From Acidobacteriota bacterium (GTDB lineage: Bacteria; Acidobacteriota; Vicinamibacteria; Vicinamibacterales; UBA2999): a DNA stretch of 35,263 bases. A program made the translations under genes and the position numbers. The first letter of the stretch is position 1; the number at the start of each line of letters is the position of its first letter. Positions 1 to 10,165 of the stretch are shown one piece after another. The notes under the pieces were generated by a model. That model did no database searches. It was given only the letters and a program-made list of their open reading frames with translations, and was not told the DNA's origin. The stretch lies in the NCBI GenBank assembly GCA_020851325.1, contig JADZCY010000050.1, forward strand, positions 1 to 35,263, written 5' to 3'.

Positions 1-2
1 AA

Positions 3-560
3 TGGCTGACGCGCTCGGGCGCGTATCCGGGCGACGAGTTGTGGCTCAGCGGCACGATCGGCGGCGCGCGCGCGGCGCTCGAGATGCTGACGACGGGCGA
101 CACGCCGGACGCGGCATGCGTGACGCGGCTGTGCCGGCCGGAGCCGCGCGTCAGGCTGGGTATCGCAATGGCCAGAAACGGCGTGGCCCGCGCGGCCATG
201 GACACGAGCGACGGGCTCGGTGACGCGGTCCGGCAACTGGCCGCGGCCAGCGGATGCGGCGCGCGTGTCGACGCCGCGGCTGTTCCGGTGGAGGCGGGTG
301 CCGCCGCGTGGTGGCTGGCACGGGGCGTGGATCACGTCGAGGCAGCGGTCAGGGGCGGCGAGGACTACGAGTTGCTCTTTGCCGTGCCGCCGCGCTTCGG
401 CGGCCGGCTGCGCAACGTGCGCCGGCAGGTGGCCACGCCGGCGCTGACGCGGATCGGCGTGCTGACCCGCGAGCCGGAATGCTGGCTCCTGCGGGACGGC
501 GCGCGGACACCCTGGCCGGAGGGGTTCGAACACTTCGGCGGCGGACACGAACGACCATGA
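3..560 (+). CDS. thiL: Thiamine-monophosphate kinase, C-terminal part (5' end outside window)
   Basis: Frame open from the window edge (WLTRSGAYPGDELWLSGTIGGARAAL...); AMDTSDGLGDAVRQLA and GGEDYELLFAV motifs typical of ThiL/PurM-like kinases. Confidence 0.88.
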   Translation, partial: WLTRSGAYPGDELWLSGTIGGARAALEMLTTGDTPDAACVTRLCRPEPRVRLGIAMARNGVARAAMDTSDGLGDAVRQLAAASGCGARVDAAAVPVEAGAAAWWLARGVDHVEAAVRGGEDYELLFAVPPRFGGRLRNVRRQVATPALTRIGVLTREPECWLLRDGARTPWPEGFEHFGGGHERP

Positions 561-1150
561 CGATCTCGCGGTCCATCGTCCGGCGAACGCTGGTGACCCT
601 CACGGTCGCCGTGCTTTACGTGTTCCTGTACGAAACGACGATCCGCGATTCCCGCTACGCCGCACGTCAGGCGACGATCGCCGAAGCGACGGGCCTGCCA
701 CAGGCCGGCGCGCAGCTCACCTTCACCGCCACGGCCTACTGCAAGGGCGAAACAACGGCGTCCGGCGTCGTCGTGCGGACAGGTGTGGCGGCGGCCGATC
801 CGGCACTGCTGCCGGTGGGCACCGTCGTGCGGATCGATCTCCCCAACTCACGCTACAGCGGCGTGTGGACGATCATGGACACGGGTCCCGCCGTGCAGGG
901 CCGCATCGTCGACCTGTATCTCTGGAGCTGCAAGGAGGCGCTGGCATTCGGGCGTCGCCCGGTGCGACTCACCGTGCTGCGCCTTGGCTGGAACCCGCAG
1001 ATGAGCGCGCCCGGCCTGGTCGATCGCGTCTTCCGCCAGCGTGAATCGGCCGCACCCACCGCACCTCCGGCCCCCGCAGCCACACCGGGCGACACGCCGT
1101 CCGCGGCCCCCGCCGTGCCACCGACGCCGCCCTCCCCGCCCTCGCCCTGA
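557..1150 (+). CDS. 3D-domain (double-psi beta-barrel) secreted/membrane-anchored protein with Pro/Ala-rich tail
   Basis: ATG overlaps thiL stop (ATGA); N-terminal TM; FTATAYCKGETTASG...GTVVRIDLPNSRYSGVWTIMDTGPAVQGRIVDLYL resembles 3D domain; real start is inside the 254..1150 ORF. Confidence 0.75.
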   Translation: MTISRSIVRRTLVTLTVAVLYVFLYETTIRDSRYAARQATIAEATGLPQAGAQLTFTATAYCKGETTASGVVVRTGVAAADPALLPVGTVVRIDLPNSRYSGVWTIMDTGPAVQGRIVDLYLWSCKEALAFGRRPVRLTVLRLGWNPQMSAPGLVDRVFRQRESAAPTAPPAPAATPGDTPSAAPAVPPTPPSPPSP

Positions 1151-1214
1151 CGTCACCAGACGTCTACGACGTTCCACGGGACGCGCGCGGCATTCGCTGG
1201 TATCATCGGCGCCT

Positions 1215-3047
1215 ATGCATGCGCTTTATGTTGTCGTTCCTGTGCTGTGCGTCCTGGCGATCGGCTACCGGTACTACAGCGCGTTCATCGCCACGCGCAT
1301 CTGGATGCTGGACGACTCGCGTGTCACCCCGGCCCATACCAACTACGACGGCGCCAACTTCTATCCCACCAGCCGGTGGGTTCTCTTCGGCCATCATTTC
1401 GCGGCCATCACCGGTGCCGGTCCGCTCGTCGGACCGATGCTCGCGGTGCAGTTCGGGTATGCCCCCGGGCTGATCTGGCTGGTGGCGGGCGTCGTGCTGG
1501 CCGGCGCGGTCCACGACTCGATGATTCTGTGGGCATCGACGCGGCGGAAGGGCAAATCGCTCGCCGAAATCGTCACCGCGGAGATCAGCCCCTCGGCGGG
1601 CATCGTCGCCTCGATCGCCATCCTGTTCATCCTGGTCATCGCCATGGCCGGCCTCGGGATCAACGTCGTCAACGCGCTGGCCGACAGCCGCTGGGGCACC
1701 TTCACGATTGCCATGACGATCCCGCTGGGCATCTTCATGGGCTTCTGGATGTATGTGTGGCGCAAGGGCAGGATCGTCGAAGCGACGATCATCGGCGTCA
1801 TCGGCCTGCTGGCGGCGGTGGCCGGTGGTGAACCGCTGAACCACTCGACCGGCTGGTTCGCCAACCTGTTCCACCTGTCGCGCACGCAGATCGTCATCGC
1901 CCTGGCCGTCTACGGCTTCGCGGCGTCGGTGTTGCCGGTGTGGCTGCTGCTCTCGCCGCGCGGCTATCTCAGTTCATTCACCAAAATCGGCACCATCTTC
2001 TTCCTGGCCATCGGCGTCATCTACGTGAACCCCGAGTTCAAGATGCCGGCGCTCTCCGAATACGTCGACGGCGGCGGCCCGATCATCCCCGGTCCGCTGT
2101 TCCCCTTCTGCTTCATCACCATTGCCTGCGGCGCCATCTCCGGGTTCCACGCCCTCATCAGTTCGGGCACGACGTCGAAGATGGTGGACAAGGAAAGCGA
2201 CATCCGGCCGATTGGCTACGGCGCGATGCTGATTGAATGCGTCGTCGGCGTGATGGCGCTGGTTGCCGCCAGCGCGATGGAACCGGGCGACTACTTCGCC
2301 ATCAACGTGCCGCCGGCGCAGTACGCCAACATGACCTTCCAGGGCCTCCAGATGGCGCCGGTGCACCTCGCGGAAATCGAAGCGGCGGTCGGCGAAACGG
2401 TGACGGGCCGCACGGGCGGCGCGGTGTCACTGGCCGTCGGCATGGCGCAGATCTTCTCGGCGATGCCGGGCATGCAGGGCCTGCTGGCCTACTGGTATCA
2501 CTTCGCCATCATGTTCGAGGCGTTGTTCATCCTGACGACCATCGACTCGGGCACGCGCGTCGGTCGCTTCCTGCTGCAGGAATTCCTCGGCCGCGCCTTC
2601 CCGAAGTTCCGTGAGAAGGAATGGATCCCGGGGGCGATGTTCGCCACCGGCCTGCTGGTCTTCGGCTGGGCCTATTTCATCTACACCGGCAACATCGCCA
2701 CGATCTGGCCGATGTTCGGCGTCGCCAACCAGTTGCTGGCCTCGGTGGCACTCGCCGTGGCAACGACGATCCTGATCAACACCGGCAAGGCACGCTACAC
2801 GTGGGTCACCCTCGTGCCGCTCGCCTTCCTCGCCACCAACACGCTGTACGGCGGCTTCCTCAACGTGCGCGACAACTTCTGGCCGCTGGCCGTCGGCCCC
2901 GACCCGGGGACGCACGTGCAGGGCTGGGTGCTGACGGTCTGCACGGTGGCGATGATGATCTGCGCCATCGTCATCCTGGCGCAGGCGGCGGCGAAGTGGT
3001 TCAGCGTGCTCGGTAATGGTCGCGAAACCGTGAACGTCGAAAGCTAA
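1215..3047 (+). CDS. cstA: Carbon starvation protein CstA-family transporter
   Basis: Multi-TM; FGHHFAAITGAGPLVGPMLAVQFGYAPGLIW, GFHALISSGTTSKM, TTIDSGTRVGRF are CstA signatures; start MHALYVVVPVL at 1215. Confidence 0.93.
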   Translation: MHALYVVVPVLCVLAIGYRYYSAFIATRIWMLDDSRVTPAHTNYDGANFYPTSRWVLFGHHFAAITGAGPLVGPMLAVQFGYAPGLIWLVAGVVLAGAVHDSMILWASTRRKGKSLAEIVTAEISPSAGIVASIAILFILVIAMAGLGINVVNALADSRWGTFTIAMTIPLGIFMGFWMYVWRKGRIVEATIIGVIGLLAAVAGGEPLNHSTGWFANLFHLSRTQIVIALAVYGFAASVLPVWLLLSPRGYLSSFTKIGTIFFLAIGVIYVNPEFKMPALSEYVDGGGPIIPGPLFPFCFITIACGAISGFHALISSGTTSKMVDKESDIRPIGYGAMLIECVVGVMALVAASAMEPGDYFAINVPPAQYANMTFQGLQMAPVHLAEIEAAVGETVTGRTGGAVSLAVGMAQIFSAMPGMQGLLAYWYHFAIMFEALFILTTIDSGTRVGRFLLQEFLGRAFPKFREKEWIPGAMFATGLLVFGWAYFIYTGNIATIWPMFGVANQLLASVALAVATTILINTGKARYTWVTLVPLAFLATNTLYGGFLNVRDNFWPLAVGPDPGTHVQGWVLTVCTVAMMICAIVILAQAAAKWFSVLGNGRETVNVES

Positions 3048-3153
3048 GACGACGAACCACGCCGGGCCGGCCCTCCCCCTTTGCGCCGGCGTCCGCGTTC
3101 AACGCGGGTGGACTTCGTCTTGCATCAAACCTGGACCTGAGGTGATACGGCGG

Positions 3154-3996
3154 ATGCCAAAGAGGGGAATCGTGCGCAACGTTGATTGGTTCTGTCACAC
3201 GGCGCGGGCCGTATTTGGGCTGCTGGTCGTGGCCGTGGCGCCCGCAATGGCTCAATACAGTCCGCCCGCCGATCCGGCGGTCGGCGAGGACTATCACGTC
3301 GAAGTCGGGTACGGGTTCTGGAATCCCGAGCCCTCGCTGCTGGTGAACTCCGAGGCCCTGGGCATCCTCGGCACCGACGTCGATCTCGTCGACGATCTGG
3401 GCATCGAAAAGAAACGCCTCGGCAAGTTGAACGTCGTCCTGCGGCCGGGTACCAAGCATCGCTTCCGCTTCGAGTACCTGCCGATCAAGTACGAAACCGA
3501 CTCGGTGCCGGTGCAGCGCGAGTTCATCTTCAACGGCCAGCGCTATCGCGTCGGCCTGCCGGTGAGCACGCTCGCCGACTTCAAGACCTATCGCATCGGC
3601 TACGAGTACGACTTCATCTATCGCAACCGCGGCTTCTTCGGCGTGCTGTTCGACGTGAAGTACACCGACGTCAACGTCGAGTTGAACAGCGTCATCGGCA
3701 ATGAGTTCACCACCGCCGTGGCGCCGATTCCAACGCTCGGCCTCGTCGGACGCGTCTATCCGGTGAAAAACCTCGCCATCGGCGGCGAAGTGTCGATGCT
3801 CCGCATTCCCGAGAACCTGAGCGACGACTACGACGGCCGCTACACGGATTTCGATCTCTACGGCACGCTCAACTTCACGAAGAACGTCGGCGCCACCGTG
3901 GGCTATCGCTCGGTCGACGTGTTCTATCGCCTCGACAACGACTCGGGCACGCTGACCTTCAAGGGACTGTACCTGAACGGCGTCGTGCGCTTCTGA
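3154..3996 (+). CDS. Predicted outer-membrane beta-barrel protein
   Basis: Signal peptide (AVFGLLVVAVAPAMAQ), alternating aromatic beta-strand pattern, C-terminal Phe (LNGVVRF). Confidence 0.6.
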   Translation: MPKRGIVRNVDWFCHTARAVFGLLVVAVAPAMAQYSPPADPAVGEDYHVEVGYGFWNPEPSLLVNSEALGILGTDVDLVDDLGIEKKRLGKLNVVLRPGTKHRFRFEYLPIKYETDSVPVQREFIFNGQRYRVGLPVSTLADFKTYRIGYEYDFIYRNRGFFGVLFDVKYTDVNVELNSVIGNEFTTAVAPIPTLGLVGRVYPVKNLAIGGEVSMLRIPENLSDDYDGRYTDFDLYGTLNFTKNVGATVGYRSVDVFYRLDNDSGTLTFKGLYLNGVVRF

Positions 3997-4001
3997 CCAA
4001 C

Positions 4002-4022
4002 GCGCGGCGCGGCCCGCCGCGC
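4002..4022. terminator. Hairpin between convergent genes (GCGCGGCG-CGGCC-CGCCGCGC)
   Basis: Perfect 8-bp inverted repeat, 5-nt loop, lying exactly between converging stop codons; no T-tract. Confidence 0.5.
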
Positions 4023-4027
4023 CGGCG

Positions 4028-5125
4028 CTAGCGTTCCGGCACCGCGGACGCGTGCATGGCCGCGGCGTCCCACCACCCGCGATGCGGCGGCGGATGGTCC
4101 GACATGGCGGCGTCGAGGATCAGGCCGACGTTGTCGCAGAACTGCTCGAGCGTGTGCCGTGCTTCCACCAATGCGCGGCCACGCGCGCCCATCGCCCGCG
4201 CGCGTTCCGGATCGTTCCACAACGCCAGCATGGCATCGCGCAGCGCCGCCGGATCGCCGGGCGGCACGAGCAGCCCGGTGACGCCGTCTTCGATGACGTC
4301 CACCTGTCCCTCGGTGCGCGTGCAGATCACCGCCTTCCCCATCGCCATCGCTTCGAGCACGACGGTGACGCCGTTGTCCGATCGCGACGGCAGCAGCGGC
4401 ACGACGACGAAGCGCGATCGCGCGTAGAGCTCGCGCAGGCCGGCGAGGTCCTTGCGGCCCACCGTCACGCGCGGATTCGGCGTCGTCTGCAGCGTCTCGA
4501 TCCGGACGCGTCGATCCTTCAGCAGTCGCCAGCGGCCCGGCACGCGGACGACATCGGCGGCGACGTGACAACGCAGCGGCGTGCCCTCGAGGGCCGCGAA
4601 CAGCGTCGGGAAGTCGCGCATCTCGGCGCCGACGGCGCAGATGCCGTCATCGTCCATGTCGATGGGATGGAAGAAACGGTGATCGACGAAGAAGCGCACG
4701 AGGAACAGGCGATCGGCGGGCACCAGGCGATGCGCCACCGCGTAGTCCCGCTGCACGGACGTGGACGTGATGGCGGCGCGCAGCGTGCGTCCCAGCCAGC
4801 GAAACGGGGTCCTGATGTTCGGCTTGGAGAACTGGCTGACGAACGCGATGTGCGGCTTGCCGCCACGCAGCCGCTGGAGCGCCATCAGCGCCAGCGTCAA
4901 GCGCTCGCCCCAGGTGACGATGACGTCGTAGTCGTCGCGGCGACGGTGCACTTCGATCGCCAGCCGCAGCCACGCCGGCCAGCGTGACGGCCTCTGGTCG
5001 ATCAGCCCGACGTCCCACGTCTCGTCGAACAGATCCTCGAAGATGAACCCGCGCGGTCCCGATTCGCCCGTGCGATCGCGCGGTGGCGCTTCGGCAGGCC
5101 GGCCCGGCCGCAACAACGCCAGCAC
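4028..5125 (-). CDS. Glycosyltransferase family 4-like
   Basis: RSDNGVTVVLEAMAMGKAVICTRTEGQVDVIEDGVTGLLVPPGDPAALRDAM is a GT-B C-terminal motif; ORF runs open to 5200, but that would overlap the divergent gene start, so GTG at 5125 is preferred. Confidence 0.8.
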   Translation of the reverse strand: MLALLRPGRPAEAPPRDRTGESGPRGFIFEDLFDETWDVGLIDQRPSRWPAWLRLAIEVHRRRDDYDVIVTWGERLTLALMALQRLRGGKPHIAFVSQFSKPNIRTPFRWLGRTLRAAITSTSVQRDYAVAHRLVPADRLFLVRFFVDHRFFHPIDMDDDGICAVGAEMRDFPTLFAALEGTPLRCHVAADVVRVPGRWRLLKDRRVRIETLQTTPNPRVTVGRKDLAGLRELYARSRFVVVPLLPSRSDNGVTVVLEAMAMGKAVICTRTEGQVDVIEDGVTGLLVPPGDPAALRDAMLALWNDPERARAMGARGRALVEARHTLEQFCDNVGLILDAAMSDHPPPHRGWWDAAAMHASAVPER

Positions 5126-5198
5126 GACACGGCGCGGATGACCGCCCGCTGAGCCATAGCCCCTGGCCTTCGTGCTACGCTGCGTAAAGGAAGACGCC

Positions 5199-7034
5199 AT
5201 GAAGATGACCGCCGTGCCGCTGCTGGGAGCGCTGTGTCTGGGTGCCGCGCTCGTCGGCGCTGCCGGGATCGATCCACTTTCGACGCAGCCGCCCGCATCC
5301 TCCGTTCAACTCATTCCGGAACCTGGCCGCACGACGTGGGCGCCTGGGGTACGTGACGGCATTCCAGCCCGGTCGACGATCTGCGCTACCATCGCCGCGC
5401 ATGCGCTCGGCAACGGCATGGACGATGCGGCGGCGGCGATTCAGCAAGCGATCGATGATTGTCCAGCGGGCCAGACGGTTCAACTCTCGGCGGGGACCTT
5501 CCTGCTGAACCGGTTCGTGCTGCTCAACAAGGGTATCACGTTGCGCGGCGCCGGTCCGAAGCTGACGAAGCTCACCAAGACCAACGGCGCCCGCGCCGGC
5601 ACCTATCTGGTCGACGATGCCTCGCCGATCATCATCGTCGGTCCGTCGCGATGGCCGAAACCAGACCCGGAGACGTCGGTGGACCTCACGGCCGACGCCG
5701 TGCAGGGGGCGATGTCGATCGAGGTGAAAGACGCGTCGGGTTTCTCGAGCGGACAGATCGTCCTGCTGGATCACGACGACTACAACGCCGGCGCCTGGCT
5801 GCCGCTGCCGCGCCGGTTGGGCAACGACGGCGCCGCGCCGCGCATCTGGGCGTCCGACTACGTGGTCTTCAACCGCCACGACCCGCCGGAGCCGAGCGAC
5901 GGCCGCTTTCCCGATTCGCTCGAGTGGTTCGCGCGCGTCAACCGGCCGGTCAACGAACTGAAGGAAATCGCGCGTGTCGCCGGCAAGACCATCACGTTCA
6001 CGACGCCGGTGCACATCACCTACACGACGGCGAAGCGCGCGCAGTTGACGCGCTATTACCCCAACGACACGCACGTGCGGGAGGCCGGCATCGAGGACCT
6101 CACGGTGTCGGGCGGCGGCAACGGCAACATCCGCTTCGAAGCCGCGGCCTACTCGTGGGTGAAGAACATCGAGAACACGTTCTGGGGCGGTGAGGGGATT
6201 GCCGTCGATCATTCGTTCCGTGTCGAGATTCGCGACTCGACGATCCATCACGGCGCGTTCTCGGAACCGGGCGGGGCCGGCTACGCGTTGAGCCTGGCGC
6301 AGGGCTCGTCCGAAGTGCTGATCGAGAACAACGCCGTGCACGACGCCAACAAGGTGATGGTCGTGCGCTCGTCGGGCGCCGGGTCCGTGGTCGGCTACAA
6401 CTACATGGACAACGGCATCATCGCGTCGAATCTCGAATGGATCGAGACCGGCCTGAACGGCAGCCACATGGTGGGCAGCCATCACATCCTGTTCGAGGGC
6501 AACGAGTCGTTCAACTACGACTCCGACAACACGCACGGCAGCGCCATCGCGATGACCGTGTTCCGCAATCATCTGGTGGGACGCCGGGCCGGCTACGGCG
6601 GCTCGGGCAACCGCCGCGCCGCCGGACTGATGTTCGGATCCTGGTGGCACACGTTCATCGGCAACGTGCTCGGCGAAGACGGCCGCATGGAAGGCTGGAG
6701 CTACGACGACCCGGGCGACGGCATCGGTGGCTCGACGAGCAACGCCTGGCAGGACGGCGGCGCCATCTGGCGGCTCGGCTACGACCCGGGCCACTGGGAT
6801 CAGATCGCCGATCCGAAAGTGCGGCAGACCGTTGTCCGCGACGGCAACTTCGACTTCGTCACCGGCCGCGTCCACTGGGATCGCACGCCGCGCGATCTGC
6901 CCGACTCGCTCTATCTCACGGCCAAGCCGGCCTTCTTCGGCGATCGGCCGTGGCCGTGGGTGAATCCGTCGGGCGCGGTGAAGCTCGGAACGTTGCCGGC
7001 GCGCGAGCGCATGGGCGATCCGCCAGCGCCCTGA
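5199..7034 (+). CDS. Secreted right-handed parallel beta-helix protein (pectate lyase/GH28-like fold)
   Basis: Signal peptide; VQLSAGTFLLNRFVLLNKGITLRGAG, repeated I/V-x-x-N ladders (IEDLTVSGGGNGNIRFEAAAYSWVKNIEN...VEIRDSTIHHG...VLIENNAVHDANKVMVV). Confidence 0.75.
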   Translation: MKMTAVPLLGALCLGAALVGAAGIDPLSTQPPASSVQLIPEPGRTTWAPGVRDGIPARSTICATIAAHALGNGMDDAAAAIQQAIDDCPAGQTVQLSAGTFLLNRFVLLNKGITLRGAGPKLTKLTKTNGARAGTYLVDDASPIIIVGPSRWPKPDPETSVDLTADAVQGAMSIEVKDASGFSSGQIVLLDHDDYNAGAWLPLPRRLGNDGAAPRIWASDYVVFNRHDPPEPSDGRFPDSLEWFARVNRPVNELKEIARVAGKTITFTTPVHITYTTAKRAQLTRYYPNDTHVREAGIEDLTVSGGGNGNIRFEAAAYSWVKNIENTFWGGEGIAVDHSFRVEIRDSTIHHGAFSEPGGAGYALSLAQGSSEVLIENNAVHDANKVMVVRSSGAGSVVGYNYMDNGIIASNLEWIETGLNGSHMVGSHHILFEGNESFNYDSDNTHGSAIAMTVFRNHLVGRRAGYGGSGNRRAAGLMFGSWWHTFIGNVLGEDGRMEGWSYDDPGDGIGGSTSNAWQDGGAIWRLGYDPGHWDQIADPKVRQTVVRDGNFDFVTGRVHWDRTPRDLPDSLYLTAKPAFFGDRPWPWVNPSGAVKLGTLPARERMGDPPAP

Positions 7035-7103
7035 ACTCGTGCGCGGCGTGGATCGCCGTCGTGCGCGCGGCAACGGCCACGCACACACGCGCGGCATCAC
7101 GCG

Positions 7104-8027
7104 TCAGGGAAAGCGTTCGGGATAGCGTCCGTCAGCGACGCGGTGGCGGAGGCGGCGCAACCACTGCCGCGCCTCGCTGGCCGGATTGCGCCGCGTCACC
7201 ACGACGCGGCTGGCCAGGCGTCCACCGAACGCGTGGAGAAACTTCAGCCGGCCGGACGAGGACACGCCGTCGAAGTCGAATCGCAGGCCACGACGCGCCG
7301 CGTCGCGCATGCCGGTCCACACCAGCAAGCCCACCGCACCGAGTTCGGCGTGCGCCGTGTCTCGTGCCGACAGGTAGTAGTAATAATCCGCGTCGTCCCA
7401 GACGAACAGCGCGATGGCGTGCGCCGCGTCCTTGTCGTCCACCGCGGCCAGCGCCTGTGCCTGTCCGTGCTCGACGGCGGCCGTCGCCAGGCGCCCGACA
7501 CGGGCCACGTCGTCTTCGCGAGCGGCGTCGGCGAAGCTGGCCGCGTAGCGCTCGACGAACGCCTCGGGCGACAGCGGCTGCACGCGCAGCCGTTCTTCGG
7601 CGCGGCGAATCACGTTGCGCATCTTGCTGTTGATCTGCTGCCACAGCACGTCCTCGGCGGTGCCGGGATCGACAACGAAGGTGTACTGCAGGCGGGCGTC
7701 GAAGCCGGCGGTCTGCCACGCCAGCGCATTGGACTGGTGCGGCGGCAGCACGAACTCGTAGGTGGCGGCGACGGGCAGCTGTTCGATCAGCGTGGTTTCA
7801 ATCTGCAGGCGCTGCCGGCTCAACGTCTCGGGCTTGCCAGTGCCGGGATCGACGTCCGGGAACAGCAGCCGCGTCAACGGTGGCAGGCCACACCACGACA
7901 GGCCGTCGCGCCGAAGCGTGGCATACGGCAGCCGGCCGCGGACGTGGCCGTCGCGTTCCACCGTCGCGGCGTGCCAGGCGCCGGGAACGCTGGCATCGAG
8001 CCACCAGGGCTCGATGAAGATGGTCAA
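7104..8027 (-). CDS. GNAT/FemAB-like acyltransferase
   Basis: FIEPWWLDASVPG..., INSKMRNVIRRAEERL..., ELGAVGLLVWTGMRDAARRGLRFDFDGVSSSGRLKFLHAFGG typical of FemAB/BioF2-like; likely TTG start overlapping stop of the upstream GT. Confidence 0.68.
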   Translation of the reverse strand: MTIFIEPWWLDASVPGAWHAATVERDGHVRGRLPYATLRRDGLSWCGLPPLTRLLFPDVDPGTGKPETLSRQRLQIETTLIEQLPVAATYEFVLPPHQSNALAWQTAGFDARLQYTFVVDPGTAEDVLWQQINSKMRNVIRRAEERLRVQPLSPEAFVERYAASFADAAREDDVARVGRLATAAVEHGQAQALAAVDDKDAAHAIALFVWDDADYYYYLSARDTAHAELGAVGLLVWTGMRDAARRGLRFDFDGVSSSGRLKFLHAFGGRLASRVVVTRRNPASEARQWLRRLRHRVADGRYPERFP

Positions 8028-9235
8028 CTGGCCACCCCGTCCAGCGCGCCACGCCGCGTCGCGAGCGCCTGTTCGTACAACGCTTCCAGGGCCTCGACGG
8101 CGGTGTCCCATCGGTATTGGCGCAGCATCAACTCGCGCCCCTGGCGCGACAGTCGCTGTGACAACCCCGGCGTCGACATCACGTCGATCACCGCATCGGC
8201 AAAGCGCACCGGATCGTCTTCGACCAGCAGGTGCTCGCCGGAGACGACGTCGATGCCTTCGCAGCCAAGTGCCGTGGACACCATCGGCTTACCCATCGAC
8301 AGGCCTTCCAGCACCTTCAGCCGCGTGCCGCTGCCGAAGCGCAGCGGGACCACCACTACGGCGGCCTTCCACACGAACGGCCGGACGTCATCCACCGCCC
8401 CCGTCACCACGACGTGGGGCGACGCCAGTTGCAGCACCTCCGGCGACGGCTCGCCGCCGACGATGAAGAACTTCGCGTTGGGGCGGGCTTCGAGAATGCG
8501 CGGCAGGATGTCCTGCACGAAGAACGTGGCGCCGTCGACGTTCGGGCGGTACTTCATCAGCCCGGTCAGCACGATCATGTCGGGATCGACCGGCGCGTCC
8601 GCCGGAGCGAAGTAATCGGTGTCGACGGCGTTGGGCACGACGGTGGTGGGCGTGCCGGGCACGACGGTCTGCACCACCGCCGCTTCGCGACTCGACGTCA
8701 TCGCGCAGCCGTCGGCGGCGTGCCAGGCGCGGATCTCTTCGCGCTTGAACTTGGTGTACTCCAGCCACCCGAACATCCGCCGCAGCGGCGCCCCTTCGCG
8801 CTCGAAGGTGCGGTAGTACAGCTCGTATTCGATGTTGTGCTCGTCGAGGATCAGCACCGGCGCCTCGGGGAAGCGGAAGCACGCCATCTGGCTGGTGGCA
8901 ACGTGGATGATGTCGAAGGTCTCGCGGCGCGTGAGGTCGTCGATCGCCTGCTGCATGGCCGGCCGCGCGTTCAGATGGTGCTGGAACGACGCCGTCGACG
9001 CCAGCGACGCCAGTTGCGCGACGCGCTTGCCGAAGCGGAACGACGGCGCCGGAACGGTGTGCACCGTGCACAGGGTCCGCAGGTGCGCGACGCTGTCGGC
9101 GTCATCGCCTTCGGAATAGGTGAGCAGCGTGACGTCGTGCCGCCGGACCAGCACCTCGAGGATGTGGTAGACGCGCTTGGCGAATCCCCAGTTGGTCGGA
9201 TACGGCAGCCACGGCGAGAGCAGAAGAATCTTCAT
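8024..9235 (-). CDS. Glycosyltransferase family 4
   Basis: MKILLLSPWLPYPTNWGFAKRVYHIL; SGTRLKVLEGLSMGKPMVSTALGCEGIDV GT-B motif. Confidence 0.85.
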   Translation of the reverse strand: MKILLLSPWLPYPTNWGFAKRVYHILEVLVRRHDVTLLTYSEGDDADSVAHLRTLCTVHTVPAPSFRFGKRVAQLASLASTASFQHHLNARPAMQQAIDDLTRRETFDIIHVATSQMACFRFPEAPVLILDEHNIEYELYYRTFEREGAPLRRMFGWLEYTKFKREEIRAWHAADGCAMTSSREAAVVQTVVPGTPTTVVPNAVDTDYFAPADAPVDPDMIVLTGLMKYRPNVDGATFFVQDILPRILEARPNAKFFIVGGEPSPEVLQLASPHVVVTGAVDDVRPFVWKAAVVVVPLRFGSGTRLKVLEGLSMGKPMVSTALGCEGIDVVSGEHLLVEDDPVRFADAVIDVMSTPGLSQRLSRQGRELMLRQYRWDTAVEALEALYEQALATRRGALDGVAS

Positions 9236-9374
9236 TGAGCGGAGATCGACTTTCCGACGATAACAAATCAACGCCGCAGTGCGGCAACGGCCTGCGCGGA
9301 AGTGTGCAGGACTGCTTCGCCGCTGCCCGTGACCCGCCCCTGCCGCGCCAGCGGGAGCGCGACGACAATCCGCA

Positions 9375-10124
9375 TCATCGCGGCTTGCGGGCGAGGCACA
9401 TCAGCGACGACCCGAACGGCATATCGATGACTCGCAGCGCCGCGGCCTCAGCCGCCACGGCGCCGGTGAGCAACGCGTTGATGGGCGCGGCAGGCACGGT
9501 GATTTCCCACTCGCCCGACTCCGCTTCGCCGCCCTGCCTGGTCCAGCGGTGCCCGACGCGCGCCGCCAGCATCAGTGGAAAGAGACTGGCATACGCGAAC
9601 GTCAGCCGCTCCACCTGAAGACCGGCACCGGCCAGCAGCGCGCGAACCTGTCGTGGTGCGTAGCGGCGGACTTCTTCCGCAAACACCGAATGCGACCCGC
9701 GCAACACTTCGAGCGCGGCGAAGTTGAACACGGCGGCGCCACCGGGCTTCAACACGCGCGCCATCTCACCAGCGGCGTCGGTTTCCACCTGCCCCGGCAG
9801 GCACTGGAACACGTCGAACGAGGTGACCAGATCGAACGTGCCGCTCGCGAACGGAATGGCGCCAATGCTGCCGCGGGCAATGCGCTCGCGACCCTGCGCG
9901 TGCGCGATCTGCAGGCCGTGCCACGTGAGGTCGAAGCCGTAGACGCGGCCGTACGGCTCGAGCATCGACAGGTTCGATCCGGTGCCGCAGCCACAATCGA
10001 GCACGCGACCCGGCGGACGACCAGCCATCGCGGCATCGAGCACGGGACGCAGGAACCAGCGGAAACCACGAAACCAGAAGTGCTCGCGCTCGGCACGCGC
10101 GGTGAGTTCGAGAAGGCGGTCCAT
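9375..10124 (-). CDS. Class I SAM-dependent methyltransferase
   Basis: GRVLDCGCGTGSNLSMLEPYGRVYGFDLT, FDLVTSFDVFQCLP motifs; start MDRLLEL at 10124. Confidence 0.85.
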   Translation of the reverse strand: MDRLLELTARAEREHFWFRGFRWFLRPVLDAAMAGRPPGRVLDCGCGTGSNLSMLEPYGRVYGFDLTWHGLQIAHAQGRERIARGSIGAIPFASGTFDLVTSFDVFQCLPGQVETDAAGEMARVLKPGGAAVFNFAALEVLRGSHSVFAEEVRRYAPRQVRALLAGAGLQVERLTFAYASLFPLMLAARVGHRWTRQGGEAESGEWEITVPAAPINALLTGAVAAEAAALRVIDMPFGSSLMCLARKPR

Positions 10125-10165
10125 GCGACAGGCGGGGCGACCGGCCATGCTAGCATACTGGCGAC

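Noticed and set aside
5175-7100. 641-aa minus-strand ORF
   Set aside because: Antisense shadow of the beta-helix gene in a high-GC genome; Arg/His/Val-rich with no domain-like pattern.
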